A stretch of 64,000 nt of DNA from Ilyonectria destructans (lineage: Eukaryota > Ascomycota > Sordariomycetes > Hypocreales > Nectriaceae), in assembly GCA_020740775.1 (NCBI GenBank), contig JAHEWK010000020.1:868001-932000 (forward strand). The letters run 5' to 3'. The notes beneath the pieces are model-generated. The model worked only from the letters and a program-made list of their open reading frames with translations, made no database searches and was not told where the DNA came from. Within the stretch, counting starts at the first letter, position 1, and each line of letters begins with the position of its first letter. Of this stretch, positions 10,139 through 21,577 are shown in pieces. A program made the position numbers and the translations under genes.

Positions 10139-11810
10139 ACCTTTGTAAGTTCCGCCAGCCGAGCCGACATTGACTTATCTGCTTCGTGAATTGTTCTTTG
10201 GGTCTTGTGTATTGGTTTCCTTTGCCATTGTATTCGGTGGACCGATGCGGGCTACTAGCCAATATATAATGCGAAAGGTTGATAACTCGTCTTTAACTAT
10301 GTAAAATCGCTATCAAATAAATTCAATTTTTCATTTGTCATTTTGGTCATTTTATCTCATTCCATCCCTTTAACTGTCGTAAGGCTCCAGCAGGTATCTC
10401 GCCCCACATTACCCTTGTCAAATGATAGGTGTACGTACATGCGAGATAAGTCCGGTATTCGTCTCTAGCTATGTCAGCGGCGAATTCAAAGTTACATGAC
10501 ATTCCAATGTGTTCCATGATTATGATCTGATGACGACTTCAAAAATTTGGTCAAAACACGTGAGGCACATGTGATTTGTCTCCAACCAGCTAAGCAGATC
10601 ACTTCAGGGACTAAAGGCGGTTGAATTTGCTTGATCAGAACTATCCCAGGTACTTCTGTGAAGATCATGCATGTACTATGTACTAAATCGCCTGCACAAA
10701 TCGTCTGTACCCTAAAAATTAAAAAATTAAAAGGAGTTCAGAATCCACCTTCAATAAGGCTCCCCATTGCGCATCTATTACGTCACCCACGCAAAATATG
10801 CATGGCATCCTTAACTCGATATAGCACACGGGGGTGTATCCATACACTTGTAAAAATGGTAGGCTTTGTAAATCCCGTCCTATGACCAAATAATTCCCCT
10901 CGATAATTTTCGGCGGTTGAGGAACTTCCCGATGGAGGGTACGATCCAAAGAATTACCATGTCGTCTGAACTCGGGACTCGAAACAATATGTGCCTGGTC
11001 TCTGTATGGCGCGATGTCAATATACCTGAGATACACTGCCTACAGATGAATAATCATCGGGAAGCTTAGAGCAAGCCAAACGCGGACGTAGTTTATGACT
11101 GATGACATGTCGCTAGTGTAGCCTGTCTAAGTCCGCCCGAGCTTTCCTACCCACCCAGCTCGAAGTGAGAAACAATTCCACATAGTGGCGAATGATGACT
11201 AGGACACTCGTCATCATCTTTTAACTAGACTTAGGGAGCTGGCCACAACAGCCCATTCAAGGCCGAATCCGAACCAGTGACGAGCGACAAACCCCAATCA
11301 CGCCACCTAGCTCCCTGCGACATCCCGCTGCTACCATCGGCCGCCCCGTTTACGCCACTGTTGGCGGATCAGTCATATGCCGGGCCTATGTTGTATGTAT
11401 CCCACGGCGTACGACTTACACGCTCACTGTGACTTGACGACGCCTTGGGTTATCGCGAGACCGCCATTACCAACGTCGATAAGCCATGTACCGATAGAGG
11501 ATACTTTAAGGGATTCGTCGTCATGATTGTGTTGAGAGTGGTGTTGAGATGCCCCTGTTCAATTCACGTGGTCGACGGGTTCGTGTACCTAGCTTGGTCG
11601 TAGGGCTTGAGCTTCATGGCGCACAACTACAAAATCACCGAGCCTCGAAGCCACATGTGGAACTTAGACATTCTGTACCAAGTTGGCTCGACTATCAGAA
11701 ACCCGGAGGAGCTTTTTCTGGGGGTTTAGAATCGACTTTTCCTAGTAATCCGACAAAATCGAGCATGATGCTGCGTAACTTTGCTGTGTTCCGTTCCTCC
11801 TATCTCAGGC
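10139..11810. other. Intergenic, one unassigned minus-strand reading frame
   Basis: A minus-strand frame at 10719-11036 (contains VYLRYIDIAPYRDQAHIVSS) is preceded by a plausible acceptor CTGTAG. It matches no family I know and may be chance or a gene remnant. Another open frame at 11549-11908 on the plus strand runs into the hAT terminus and is not recognised. No RNA gene seen. Confidence 0.25.
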
Positions 11811-14800
11811 CAGAGTTGGAAATCGATCGTACAGATCGATTCCGAGCCCTGATCGATCGATTTATATCGATCATCGCCTTCAATCGATCGATATCGATCG
11901 ATCACTAATTGAAATCGATCGATCGATATCGATCGGCGATCAAATCGATCAATGCTGGTCTTCGTTGTTCCTATCTACGGTGATCCTGCCCACCAATTGA
12001 AGAACTTGCCTCCAATTATCCCCTTCAAGGAGACTAAAAGGAAGAGTCGGCTGATAAATACCCGCTTTGCTCCAGGAACGAAGGCACTGAGCCATGGCCA
12101 CAATATGCCGCCGCAGGCGGGACCTAAGTGGTGTTACCATCCTCCCGCAACTGCTGAAGTCTCTCTCCGTTTCTGCAGAAGACGATGCGATAGTAAGAAA
12201 GTCAACAGCCATATAAGACAGCCGAGGAAAACGCACAACGCCGACGTCCCTCCACCAGCCAATTGGGTCAGCTTTGTATGCGATGTTGTCGGCCGGTGGC
12301 TCTGACAGATACTGATCAAGCTCGTCCTGTGGTGGCGTCACCGCTGACTGCTGTTGTCGTTGGCTTTGTCGCTCTTGAGAGTCAGGAGTAGTCAATGACC
12401 GACTAAAAGCCAGTCGACGTTCAATATAGTCCAAGGCACTAGTAGTCCCAGCTGCTGAAGCGTCATTAGAATCTGCATCGTGAGCCTTGTTCTTGTACTT
12501 CTCTTCCCAGATGGTCGTTAAGCTTCTCTCATACATCCTCTTCCATTCCGAGGTCTGACGAGATGGGAGTTGGTTCCAAAGCCGTTCTAGAGTTCGCCAT
12601 TTCTTGCAGGGGTGGAATACAACTGCCGCTACATAGGCAGTAGAGGTTAGCTTGCTAGAGTAGTCGTTCAGTTTCTTCCATCCGAGCTTGATGTAAACCT
12701 TCAAAAGCCTCCGGGTCTTTGCATCCATATCATCGAACAGTTGAACCTCTTCCATGATCTGGTCGTCACTCTTCAATTATCACTCCTTGAACGGCCAGCT
12801 CGAGGTGGTCAAGGAGCATCTCCACCACTTGGAAGTACTCGTCGAACCCCCCTGATGTTGAGCGTTTGCCAGCAATACCCTCGCCCTGCAGTTGCCTTGA
12901 GGCGACCTTGAATGGTTGAAGGATCTTCTGAACTGCAGCAACAACCTTCCATTCCTCAAGGGAAAGTGTTTCTTTCAATATTGCGGGTTTGTCTTTTTCT
13001 TTGCCGCCTTGGCTAACCCATCGTTCCTCGATCACGGAAAGCATCCTGTTCAAGGCTGCGCGTTTCAGCAGAGCGCGCGACGCCATTGCCTCGTCGGATT
13101 GCCAGCGAGTACAGACGTTTTGAACCCACGTAAGAACAGGTTCAGTAGGGGCGATTTGCCGTTGAGCTTCATAAAAGTCCTCGAGAAGTTGACTGCTCGT
13201 TCGAAAAGCGACGCCAATATTGTGTAGCTTGCCAAACGGCCCAAACTTGCGGTACTTGTCCACTTCCTCGGCGTTAATAATCTCAGGGACTGGATACTGT
13301 TGCTGACTCTCCTCGGGGACTGTTTCGAGCTCGAAGGCTTCGTCCATGCTCGGCTCACTGAAGTCGTCGTCCATCGCCAGCTCATTGATGGCCTCGGACA
13401 ACTGTCGCTGCTCGTCTTCTTCAGTCATAAAGCCCTTATCGCCCCAGTGAGCAAGCAGCTCGTTGAAATTATCCCTTTTGCTGCCGTACATCATGGCTCT
13501 GACTGTCAGATTCAGAAAATGAGGGGCGCAGCGAATGCGACGCTCAGCCCCGTCGAAATCGAACTCAGTGCCAAGTGCTTCCATAGCCGTATCATTATTC
13601 GCAGCGTTGTCAAGCGTGTAGTACCCAATCCTGAAGCCGAATAAGAGTTAACATAGTCAGTTTGGCAGGTGAGATTTTTGGCCATGGTTTTGTACCTGTC
13701 TTCAAGACCAAATGCGCATATTGTATCTGCAACTTCATCTGCAAGCGCTGCTCCGGTATGGCGCTTCCTGAGACCTGGCAAAGCCAAAAGTATTCTCCAC
13801 TGTTTCCAATCTTGGTCGATAAAGTGGGCGTTGATACCAAGGAATGATGTGTTTTGTCGGGAAGTCCAGCCATCAAAGGTAAAGTGAATCATACTTCTCG
13901 CTCTTTGAAGCAGCTCGTGAAGCGGGCCAAGAGCACGATTGTACTCGTTTATTAGCAGATTCACGAGCGTCTTGCCGCTCGGTATCTGCCCTTCCTGAAG
14001 AGACGGGTTGTTGTAGAGAAGCAGTCGTCTGAAGCGCTCAGAGTTTACGAGATTGAACGGGAGGTTATGGTATGTAAGCCAGTCGAGCAGGAGGAGTTGA
14101 TTCATCTTCGGATCGAATAGCATATGCAGATTGCCGAGAAGGCTTTGATCCCGAGGGTTCGTTGGATCGGCGCGAAGCATATCAAGTAGATTCCGTTGTG
14201 TACCTCCACTTCCGGCAACGGGGCCTGCACATTGCGAAGGTGGCTGACAAGTTAGCGGGCATTATCGAATGACATGGACATGGGACACGGAGGGATGGCA
14301 CAAACCATGACCTTGTGCTCCTTTCTCAGATGTCGGACAATGCCTCCACCAGTTGAAGCGATGTAGACATAATCTGTAGTCTTCGGCCTGTTCCGGAGGA
14401 AACATCGCTCGCAGATCCATACGATCTTGTGGGGCCGTGACCTGTTGTCCTTCATTCTGAATCCAAACTGCCACCACCATGTCCGCTCTCGAGAAGGGTC
14501 GTGACCTATCGTGAAACCGGGGAACCGCCTGAATTTATCAGTCGTCCAAGCCTCATAATCTGGAAATCTGATGGGTGCATATTTCGTTGAGGCTGAACTG
14601 GTTGACCGCTCGGAAGGCGGCGGCGTGGAGGAGGCAGCCTCTATGTCCTCATCAAACGAGTCCATAGTGATGGGAAGAGTCCACAAACAGTGTAGAGGAG
14701 GTCAAATCGAAGGCTGCGAGGCTGATAAGGTCGAACCTGCATATACTCTACTCGGACAAGCTAAGACCTGAGATAATTCCTGGTTGCGACGCGTACAGAG

Positions 14801-15157
14801 TCCATTGAACCAGGCATTGGCGGAGTTGCAAATGGCACGAGACAGAGAGGACAGCTCATATGCTGGGTCATTTCCTGCTGCCACGCGTCGCGTGTGGCTG
14901 CCTGGGGCCCCTGACGACTTGCCAGGGTAGACGCGTCCGGCGACAGATTCGTCGCGTATCATACTATGAGCTGCCATACGCAACCTACCCGGGAGGACAC
15001 CTCCGATGTACGTGGCGATCGACGATCAAATCGATCGATTGGAGGTTTGATCGATACGATATCGATCGATTGACAGGTTGGATCGATCGATCGAAATCGA
15101 AATCGAATCGATTAATCGAATCGATCATATCGATCAGTCGATCGATTTCCAACCCTG
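11811..15157 (-). mobile_element. hAT transposon 1 with perfect 8-bp target duplication
   Basis: The 3347-bp element is bounded by TIRs CAGAGTTGGAAATCGATCG (11811) and, on the other end in reverse complement, CAGGGTTGGAAATCGATCG (to 15157). The 8-bp direct repeat TCTCAGGC lies immediately outside (11803-11810 and 15158-15165), the hallmark of hAT insertion. Both subterminal regions (about 11823-11950 and 15015-15148) are packed with GATC/ATCGATCG words. The transposase is on the minus strand and starts close to the right end. Confidence 0.95.
11949..14686 (-). pseudogene. hAT transposase 1, intact except for one +1 frameshift
   Basis: An ATG at 14686 (or [10 protein letters not shown] a few codons later) opens a BED zinc-finger exon: WWWQFG, WICERC, then HLRKEH. 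An intron of about 100 bp ends near 14213. The next exon carries [12 protein letters not shown] (first D). A second intron ends near 13640, after which [14 protein letters not shown] supplies the second D. The dimerisation region with AETERDFSSCG (the E) and WWRDVGVVRFPRLSYMAVDF closes the protein at 11949. Around 12776 the frame ending VIIEE stops at TGA, while [12 protein letters not shown] continues one nucleotide out of phase. No intron can bridge this, so a single-base insertion is the simplest explanation. All three DDE residues are retained. Confidence 0.88.
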
Positions 15158-15165
15158 TCTCAGGC

Positions 15166-16617
15166 AGTGCTGACATCAATTCAAATAAGTCAATTTCGGG
15201 GGTGTAACTTGATTACGTGAAATACAATCGTCCATGAACTTAATTAACTTGAATTGAATTGATATAATTTAATTGATACCTGAGGTCAGTATGAAGCTAT
15301 TGGTACCATCACACCTCCCCTCCAATCCAACCTAAATATCAGCTGTTCTCAGTTTTGCAACACCCCGTTCGTTCTACGGTTGGACCATCTTGAGACTAAA
15401 GATAGAATAAAGCGTCAATAGGAAATAATTGCACACGGATGAGGATTTTTAATCCGGCTGTAGTGGTCGTAAATGACGATTATTGAATATAGAATTGCCC
15501 TCTCTCCACTATATCGATGAGCGCTGTTCGCTTATTGCGGCTGCGAACACTTCCAACACTCAACCACCACCTCCTTCTCCTCCGGAGTTGCCTGCCTAAA
15601 GTCTTCCATCCCTTGCCTCAGTCTCATCAACAGGATTTCAGTCTTTAGGCTAGTAAGGTGATGCTATGAAAACTCTTTTTCGATGCCCTTAAGGGTGTAG
15701 CCTGGGAGGCCGAACATTGCTAGTTATGTCAGCGTCTGGTCCTGTTACAGGGGAGCTATTCTTCTCCAGCTTGAGAATAAAGAAATGGAAAACTTACAAG
15801 CACCCAAGTTGTATACAAACCCCAACGCCCCGTTCCACATACCCTTCCCAAACCCCTTTCCGGTTTCGGCTCTGGCCTCCTGATAAGGCTTGACCAGAAC
15901 TCCACTAACGTATATGATTGTAATGGTCTCAAGGTAGTATATTGCAACTAGCTAGGCCACTCTACAGAGTATACCAAACTTAAGGAAAGAAGAAGAAGAG
16001 AAAGAGAGTAGAGGAGGTCCATCCATAAATATACTCGTCATGGTGGCTTAAAGGTAAAAGTGGGCCACGAAAGGCCGAGGGTTCCCGAGGCCACCTACGG
16101 GCACAGCCCGTTACAGCTTTATAGCAAGCTATATCTACACCAGCGAGCCTCCTACTAGATGCAGGGCTGTAGCTACTATAGCCCGCTGTATTAAAGAAGG
16201 CTGCAGCCAATGTAGCCCTGTGCAAGAGGCAGGGCTGCGGCTGCTGTAGCCCGTTGCGTGGCCCGTTGCACGAGAGAGGGCTGCGGCTGCTGGAGCTCAG
16301 TGCGAAAGTGAGGGCTGCAGCTGCTAGAGCTTGCTATATTATAGTGGGTTATAGTGGGCGAGGTGCAGTCACTATAGCCCGCTATAAAACATGCAGGTTA
16401 TAGTGGGCTATAGTGACTGCAGCCCTATATTCAATTTTCTAGAAACTTTGCGGTTTTGGGTTTTCGACCGTTGGCGGACCGTGCCTAATGTGCCGTAGAG
16501 GCGGACTCTCAGAGAAGATCAACGCGCGGGCTCGCTGCTAGTCCTGAGTACATTTTCCATGACGACCCGAAGTACTCGGATGACCACGGGGCGGGGCGCC
16601 TAGACTCAAAAGGGACT
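15166..16617. repeat. Gene-free stretch with GC-rich degenerate repeat and strong hairpin
   Basis: No gene recognised. From about 16080 to 16430 a degenerate motif of the type GGGCTGCGGCTGCTGTAGCC recurs several times. At 16365-16387 and 16398-16420 lie two 23-nt arms (beginning GCAGTCACTATAGCCC) that pair with one mismatch around a 10-nt loop. Such a foldback could be the palindromic end of an unrecognised element or an arrested replication structure. From about 16440 the sequence may belong to the degenerate 5' part of the downstream LINE. Confidence 0.5.
16365..16420. repeat. Near-perfect 23-bp inverted repeat (hairpin)
   Basis: The arm GCAGTCACTATAGCCCGCTA (continuing TAA) is matched by the reverse complement of 16398-16420 at 22 of 23 positions, with loop AACATGCAGG. 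Confidence 0.8.
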
Positions 16618-19600
16618 GACAGGGAGTTTTGCAACATGACCTACTCTGGACCGGAGATGAGGTATCAGCAAGAAGACAAGGCGAAGCCGAGCCAATCATC
16701 GACTTGATGAACGAGCACGGCCTCTGCAGCCTCCTTCCGAGGGGCACGAAGACGTGGCAAGGCCCGGACAAAGAGAGCACCATCGACTTGGTGCTCGCAA
16801 CGTCGGAACTGGCAGACGAGATGGTGACGTGCGCCCTCCATCCGACCGATCACGGGTCAGACCACAGAGCGATCCAGACGATATTTGACATCGCGATGCC
16901 CGAGAGGATTACGACACAAAGATTGTTGTTCAAGAACGCTCCTTGGACTCTTATAGGAGCCAGAGTGGAAGATAACCTCCGGCCGCTCCCCTGGGCTGTT
17001 GACGTGCAGACGCAGACGGACCAGCTGATGCGAGTCGTCCTAGAGGCAATCCACGAGCTGACGCCTCGGGCACAACCTCCACCGTATGCGAAACGCTGGT
17101 GGACAAAGGATTTAACACGACTGCGGAGGGCATACACGTTCTGGCGGAACCAAGCGAGGGCGCAACGACGAGCAGGTCAAGCGCGACCAGACCTGGAACG
17201 ACGAGCCAAGGAAGCAGCCAAGGAGTACCACGACGCCATACGGAGCCAGAAGAAAGCACATTGGGACGACTTCCTGGCCGAAGATGTCAACATCTGGAAA
17301 GCGGCCAAGTATCTCGAACCTAGCAAGGACACCATGGGCGATAAGGTGCCACCCTTGAAGAGAGGAAATGGATCTAGGACTAAGGACAAGGCAGAACAAG
17401 CCGAGGAGCTGCTCGGCACGTTCTTTCCTCCCTTGCCAGCGAGAATCGAAGATGAAGGAGTGCGACAACAGCGGAAGGCGGTGCCCATGCCGGACCTGAC
17501 CCTGGAAGAAATCGAGGAAAAAGTCATGGCAGCAAAACCGTGGAAAGTACCTGGCGAAGATGGCCTCCCGGCGATGGTGTGGAGACGACTCTGGCCGGTG
17601 GTAAAGTACCGGGTGTTAGCTCTCTTCGATGCGTCGCTCAGAGACGGCATAGTGCCTCACCAATGGAGAAGTGCGAAAATCATCCCGCTGAAGAAGCCGG
17701 ACAAGGGAGACTACACGGTGGCGAAGGCGTGGCGACCGATATCGCTTTTGTCAACCCTTGGTAAAATAATGGAAGCGGTCGTCGCTGAGCGCATCTCCTA
17801 CGCAGTAGAGACTTACGGGCTCCTGCCCGCAAACCACTTCGGAGCGAGGAAGCGACGGTCGGCCGAGCAAGCGCTCCTGCTCCTGCAGGAACAAATTTAC
17901 AAGGCATGGAGAGCTCGCAAAGTGCTCAGCCTGATCAGTTTCGATGTTAAAGGCGCCTATAACGGAGTGTGCAAAGAGCGACTACTCGAGAGGATGAGGG
18001 CGAGAGGGATACCAGACAGACTGGTCAGGTGGATCGATGCCTTTTGCTCCGGGCGAACAGCCTCGATGGTGGTGAACGGGTACACGTCTGAGCAGCGAGA
18101 GCTACCCCAAGCAGGTCTCCCTCAGGGATCGCCGCTGTCACCCGTCTTGTTCCTCTTCTTCAACGCAGATTTAGTGCAGAGAAGGATTAAGGCGGAAGGC
18201 GGCTCAATTGCATTCGTGGACGATTACTCGGCCTGGGTGACCGGCCCGACCGCGGAGGCGAACCGGGCAGGCATTCAGTCGATCATTAACCAAGCGCTCG
18301 AGTGGGAGAGACGCAGCGGTGCAACGTTTGAAGCGGACAAGACGACAGTCATCCACTTCACGCGAGTCGCCGTGCGTAACAGTGACAGGTCGTTTTGGAT
18401 CAAAGAGAACGAGGTCAAACCTAAAAACAGCGCAAAAATTCTGGGAGTGGTCATGGACGTAGGCCTGCGGTACCAGGAGCACATGGCTAGAGCCGCCGCC
18501 AAGGGGCTCACCGCCGCCATGTGCCTGAGAAGGTTGAAAATGCTGTCACCGAGGGTGGCGAGACAGTTATTCGTAGCGACGGTCGCGCCGGCGATGGACT
18601 ATGCCTCCAACGTCTGGACGCACGCTCGCCGCGCAAGAGAAGTTGCCTGGCTGAACAAAGCGCAGTTGGTGGGAGCGCAGGCAATTACAGGAGCGTTCCG
18701 TACTGTCGCAACGGCGGTGGCCGAGGCCGAAGCCAGTATCCAGACGGTAGAGGAACGACACAGACAAGCCGCAACAAGATTCTGCATCAACCTTCGCACC
18801 CTTCCGAAGACACACCCGCTAGCAGCTTTGAAGAACAAGGCAAGCAAGCGATTTATATCACCAATGCAGAAGATTGTCTCGGCGGTGGAAAGGGTCCACA
18901 CGGAGCGGATGGAGGTTATCCATGAGTATGCGTTGCCGCCATGGACCAGTCGCATCCCAGTGGTGGGCGAGAACGACCTAGCGAAGGCGGCCAAGGCACC
19001 AAACGACATCGAGGGCATCATCATAGCAACGTCTAGCTCGAAGAAGGGCGGAATAGTAGGGATGGGAGGCGTCGCGCGCAATGCGACTCGCAACAGCGCA
19101 GGCGAGGTGGTTGCCAGCTATTCCGTCACTCTCGGGCCCGGAGACGAGCAGAATCCGTACACAGCGGAACTAGCAGCAATAGCGATGGCGCTGGAGTGCA
19201 TGCCGCCCAGGCTTCCTTTTCAGGACGTAACGGTCATGACGAGCAACCGCTCGGCCGTGGAAGTGATCAGGAGGCCTCGGCAGCAATCCGGTCAATGCAC
19301 TATCCGTCAGATATACGACCGCGCCAAGTGCCTTCGGAAAAGAGGCTGTTCTGTTAGAGTCATGTGGGTGCCGGCTAAGGCCGAAGGTTTTGCATTGGGA
19401 CCAATGGCCAAGGCAGCAGCGCAGAGAGCTACCGAAGCAGAGTGCGTGGTAGAGACACCGTCGTACCAAGCAAGGTCCACAACACTTCGACTGGCGCTCC
19501 TCCAACAACGGCAGTGTGGGCGACTCCCGGAAGGGGTTGGACAGTACTCAAAGCGCATCGACAAGGCGCTGCCGGGCAAGCACACCCGTGCACTATACGA

Positions 19601-20216
19601 CTCGTTAAAAAGAAAAGAATCGGACGTGATAGCCCAGCTTCGGACTGGGATGATACGACTGAACAGTTATCTTCACAGGATAGGGGCAGCGGAATCGGAC
19701 ATATGCGATTGTGGACAAGCAGCAGAGACGATTGAGCACTTCCTCTTCCGATGCAAAAAGTGGACAATGCAACGGGAAACCATGTTTAAATGCTCGCGAA
19801 CAAAGATTGGGAATTTATCGTTCTTCTTGGGAGGAAAAACTGCGTCGGACGACGAAAAGTGGAAGCCAAACATGCAGGCCGTGCGTGCGGCAATCAAATT
19901 TGCTATCGCGACAAATAGGCTCGATGCGGACCAGCGGCCATCGGCAAACTAACCTCTAGCGTGCGACTATACTAACAAAAGCAGCCTCGATTTTGGCAGA
20001 CCGTGCTTCAGCTGCCGAGGATAGGATGCTGAACACTTGCAGAATTTGGCCTTCAAGCAGGCCTGTCATGGAACAAGCAGCGACGAGGTTAAGCAGCAAG
20101 CGATGAGACGACGATCCGTGGGGCTTGGGGTGTCAGGTACCAAATGTACTGAAATGTGAACTAGATTGTGTCAAGGCCCTATAGGGACTTCCCTCCGGGC
20201 GAAATAAAATCCATCC
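16618..20216 (+). mobile_element. Tad-type LINE (non-LTR retrotransposon), 5'-truncated
   Basis: The pol frame is followed by a 3' untranslated region of about 260 bp ending CTCCGGGCGAAATAAAATCC near 20216, the kind of tail found on fungal Tad1-group elements. The 5' side is incomplete: the endonuclease domain begins in its last quarter and a TGA stands at 16617. No ORF1/gag was recognised upstream. No target-site duplication was established because the 5' end is unclear. Confidence 0.85.
16629..19952 (+). CDS. LINE pol polyprotein: endonuclease end, reverse transcriptase, RNase H-like domain, zinc knuckle
   Basis: The open frame of 1107 residues shows, in order: the end of an AP-type endonuclease (STIDLVLATSEL, then TDHGSDHRAI); reverse transcriptase from about residue 330 (WRPISLLSTLGKIMEAVVAE, QAGLPQGSPLSPVLFLFFNA, and the FVDD catalytic box near 528); an RNase H-like domain at about 795-920; and a C-terminal CDCGQAAETIEHFLFRC knuckle near 1025. 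This is the layout of Tad-group LINEs. The frame has no stop, so truncation was at insertion rather than by decay. The RNase H-like part reads IATSSSKKGG and VMTSNRSAVEV, where catalytic RNase H has TDGS and TDS, so it lacks two acids. With no complete endonuclease the copy is unlikely to be autonomous. Confidence 0.9.
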   Translation: MQHDLLWTGDEVSARRQGEAEPIIDLMNEHGLCSLLPRGTKTWQGPDKESTIDLVLATSELADEMVTCALHPTDHGSDHRAIQTIFDIAMPERITTQRLLFKNAPWTLIGARVEDNLRPLPWAVDVQTQTDQLMRVVLEAIHELTPRAQPPPYAKRWWTKDLTRLRRAYTFWRNQARAQRRAGQARPDLERRAKEAAKEYHDAIRSQKKAHWDDFLAEDVNIWKAAKYLEPSKDTMGDKVPPLKRGNGSRTKDKAEQAEELLGTFFPPLPARIEDEGVRQQRKAVPMPDLTLEEIEEKVMAAKPWKVPGEDGLPAMVWRRLWPVVKYRVLALFDASLRDGIVPHQWRSAKIIPLKKPDKGDYTVAKAWRPISLLSTLGKIMEAVVAERISYAVETYGLLPANHFGARKRRSAEQALLLLQEQIYKAWRARKVLSLISFDVKGAYNGVCKERLLERMRARGIPDRLVRWIDAFCSGRTASMVVNGYTSEQRELPQAGLPQGSPLSPVLFLFFNADLVQRRIKAEGGSIAFVDDYSAWVTGPTAEANRAGIQSIINQALEWERRSGATFEADKTTVIHFTRVAVRNSDRSFWIKENEVKPKNSAKILGVVMDVGLRYQEHMARAAAKGLTAAMCLRRLKMLSPRVARQLFVATVAPAMDYASNVWTHARRAREVAWLNKAQLVGAQAITGAFRTVATAVAEAEASIQTVEERHRQAATRFCINLRTLPKTHPLAALKNKASKRFISPMQKIVSAVERVHTERMEVIHEYALPPWTSRIPVVGENDLAKAAKAPNDIEGIIIATSSSKKGGIVGMGGVARNATRNSAGEVVASYSVTLGPGDEQNPYTAELAAIAMALECMPPRLPFQDVTVMTSNRSAVEVIRRPRQQSGQCTIRQIYDRAKCLRKRGCSVRVMWVPAKAEGFALGPMAKAAAQRATEAECVVETPSYQARSTTLRLALLQQRQCGRLPEGVGQYSKRIDKALPGKHTRALYDSLKRKESDVIAQLRTGMIRLNSYLHRIGAAESDICDCGQAAETIEHFLFRCKKWTMQRETMFKCSRTKIGNLSFFLGGKTASDDEKWKPNMQAVRAAIKFAIATNRLDADQRPSAN

Positions 20217-20497
20217 AACCGTAGCAGGTCTGCGCGAGGTAAAACTGGCCTTGATCTCTTCGAACGGTGTCCGGTCAGAAGATGATGAAGGGGCCGCTGA
20301 TGTCGCAGCGCTCGGTGACGGCGTTGCTCAGGGCTCCCTAAGAAGCGAATTGTTCTGAGAACTTGGTCGCGGAGGTCGAAGGCTTAGGTCTGGAATTCCT
20401 ATAGTTGCGCTGGTTCTTTGAGGTTCCCTTTTCGACAAGCCGGACTTGACGATGAGAGTGTCCATAGATTCAGTTGATTGTTATTAACGTAACGTAT
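19953..20497. other. LINE 3' tail and unassigned coding-like stretch
   Basis: Up to about 20216 this is the LINE 3' untranslated region. From 20220 to 20480 the minus strand reads as coding-like sequence (MDTLIVKSGLSKREPQRTSA, later DRTPFEEIKASFTSRRP) with one TGA in between. It is too short to assign and may be a remnant of another retroelement gag or of a host gene. Confidence 0.3.
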
Positions 20498-21577
20498 GTG
20501 ATAAGTGAGTTGGTCAGAAAGGTGAGTTGGTCATTGAGATTTACACCTTAAATCGCGATTTTAAAAAGGCTATTAAAAATTCAAACTAAGCCTAAAATAA
20601 GTGAGAAGTGGAAATCAGTTAACCTAGTTCTTAACCTATATAGGAAATAATTCCCGAAAATTCTACTTAACTAGAACTCTAGTAATTAAGGAAAAACGAA
20701 AAGGTGGGCCTAATTTATGTTACAGGCTGAAGCCTGGTTTAAGGTTCCGGCTTTGCCGGAACCTGTCGGAAGGCTAGCGTGGCACTTGGATGACTTGATT
20801 GTGTGTGTATTGTGTATATGTGTCTGGGAGGTCTCCCGGCCGTGACTGCGTATGTGTTGCAATCACCACTAAAAGTGGGGGCCTGAGGTATCTGCACCAA
20901 TAGGCGGTCTCAACCCTGGAGGTCACCACGTGACCTCCCGATTAGGTGCTTTGTACATGATCCAATCTAACAGAACCCACCAATGGGCATCGCCAAGCGA
21001 TTACCCTTTTCAGCAGTCTCTGGGCCGGGGATTAGCCACCAGACTACCCCTGTAGGCATGCTGCTTATTAGCTGCTCAGGGGCAGCTTCCCTTCTTTGTT
21101 TCTTTTTACTCTCTAGCTTTAGATAGACAATTCTACAGCAACAGCCTGTTGAACAAACTCCTGTCCAGCCCTTCACAATTTAGACACATTTTTCTACTTC
21201 ATTAGGTTCTTAAGGGTTAGAATTTCTAGGAATTTTTTCTTATATATGTCACGGGCCAGGGCCCATATCCTTGCGGCTGTGCCGCAAGACGTACTAGGCT
21301 CGTGCGCGCCAGGGATGAGAAATCGTTCCACAGCTCAGGGGCACTTAGGAACTTCTTTCTTTCTTCTTCATCTTTGATGTAAATAGCATCCTGGACTAGA
21401 TAGCTGGAATACAGTTACTAGACGCCGTTCACAATATAAGTCTCTAGCCAATTAGCTTATTTTAGAACTTTTAGCTATTTTAGGCTTAGTTTGGAATTTT
21501 AATAGCTTTTTTAAAATCGCGATTTAAGGTGTAAATCTCACTGACCAACTCACCTGTCTGACCAACTCACTTATCAC
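20498..21577. mobile_element. Unclassified 1.08-kb element with about 100-bp terminal inverted repeats
   Basis: The left end 20498-20599 and the right end 21477-21577 are inverted repeats of about 100 bp with only a handful of mismatches, beginning GTGATAAGTGAGTTGGTCAG. Within each TIR the 12-mer GTGAGTTGGTCA occurs twice. The interior holds no transposase; a 69-residue minus-strand frame at 20967-21176 is not recognised. The target duplication could not be fixed: similarity extends to CGTAYGTGATAAG outside the start chosen. Probably a non-autonomous DNA transposon; superfamily unknown. Confidence 0.75.
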
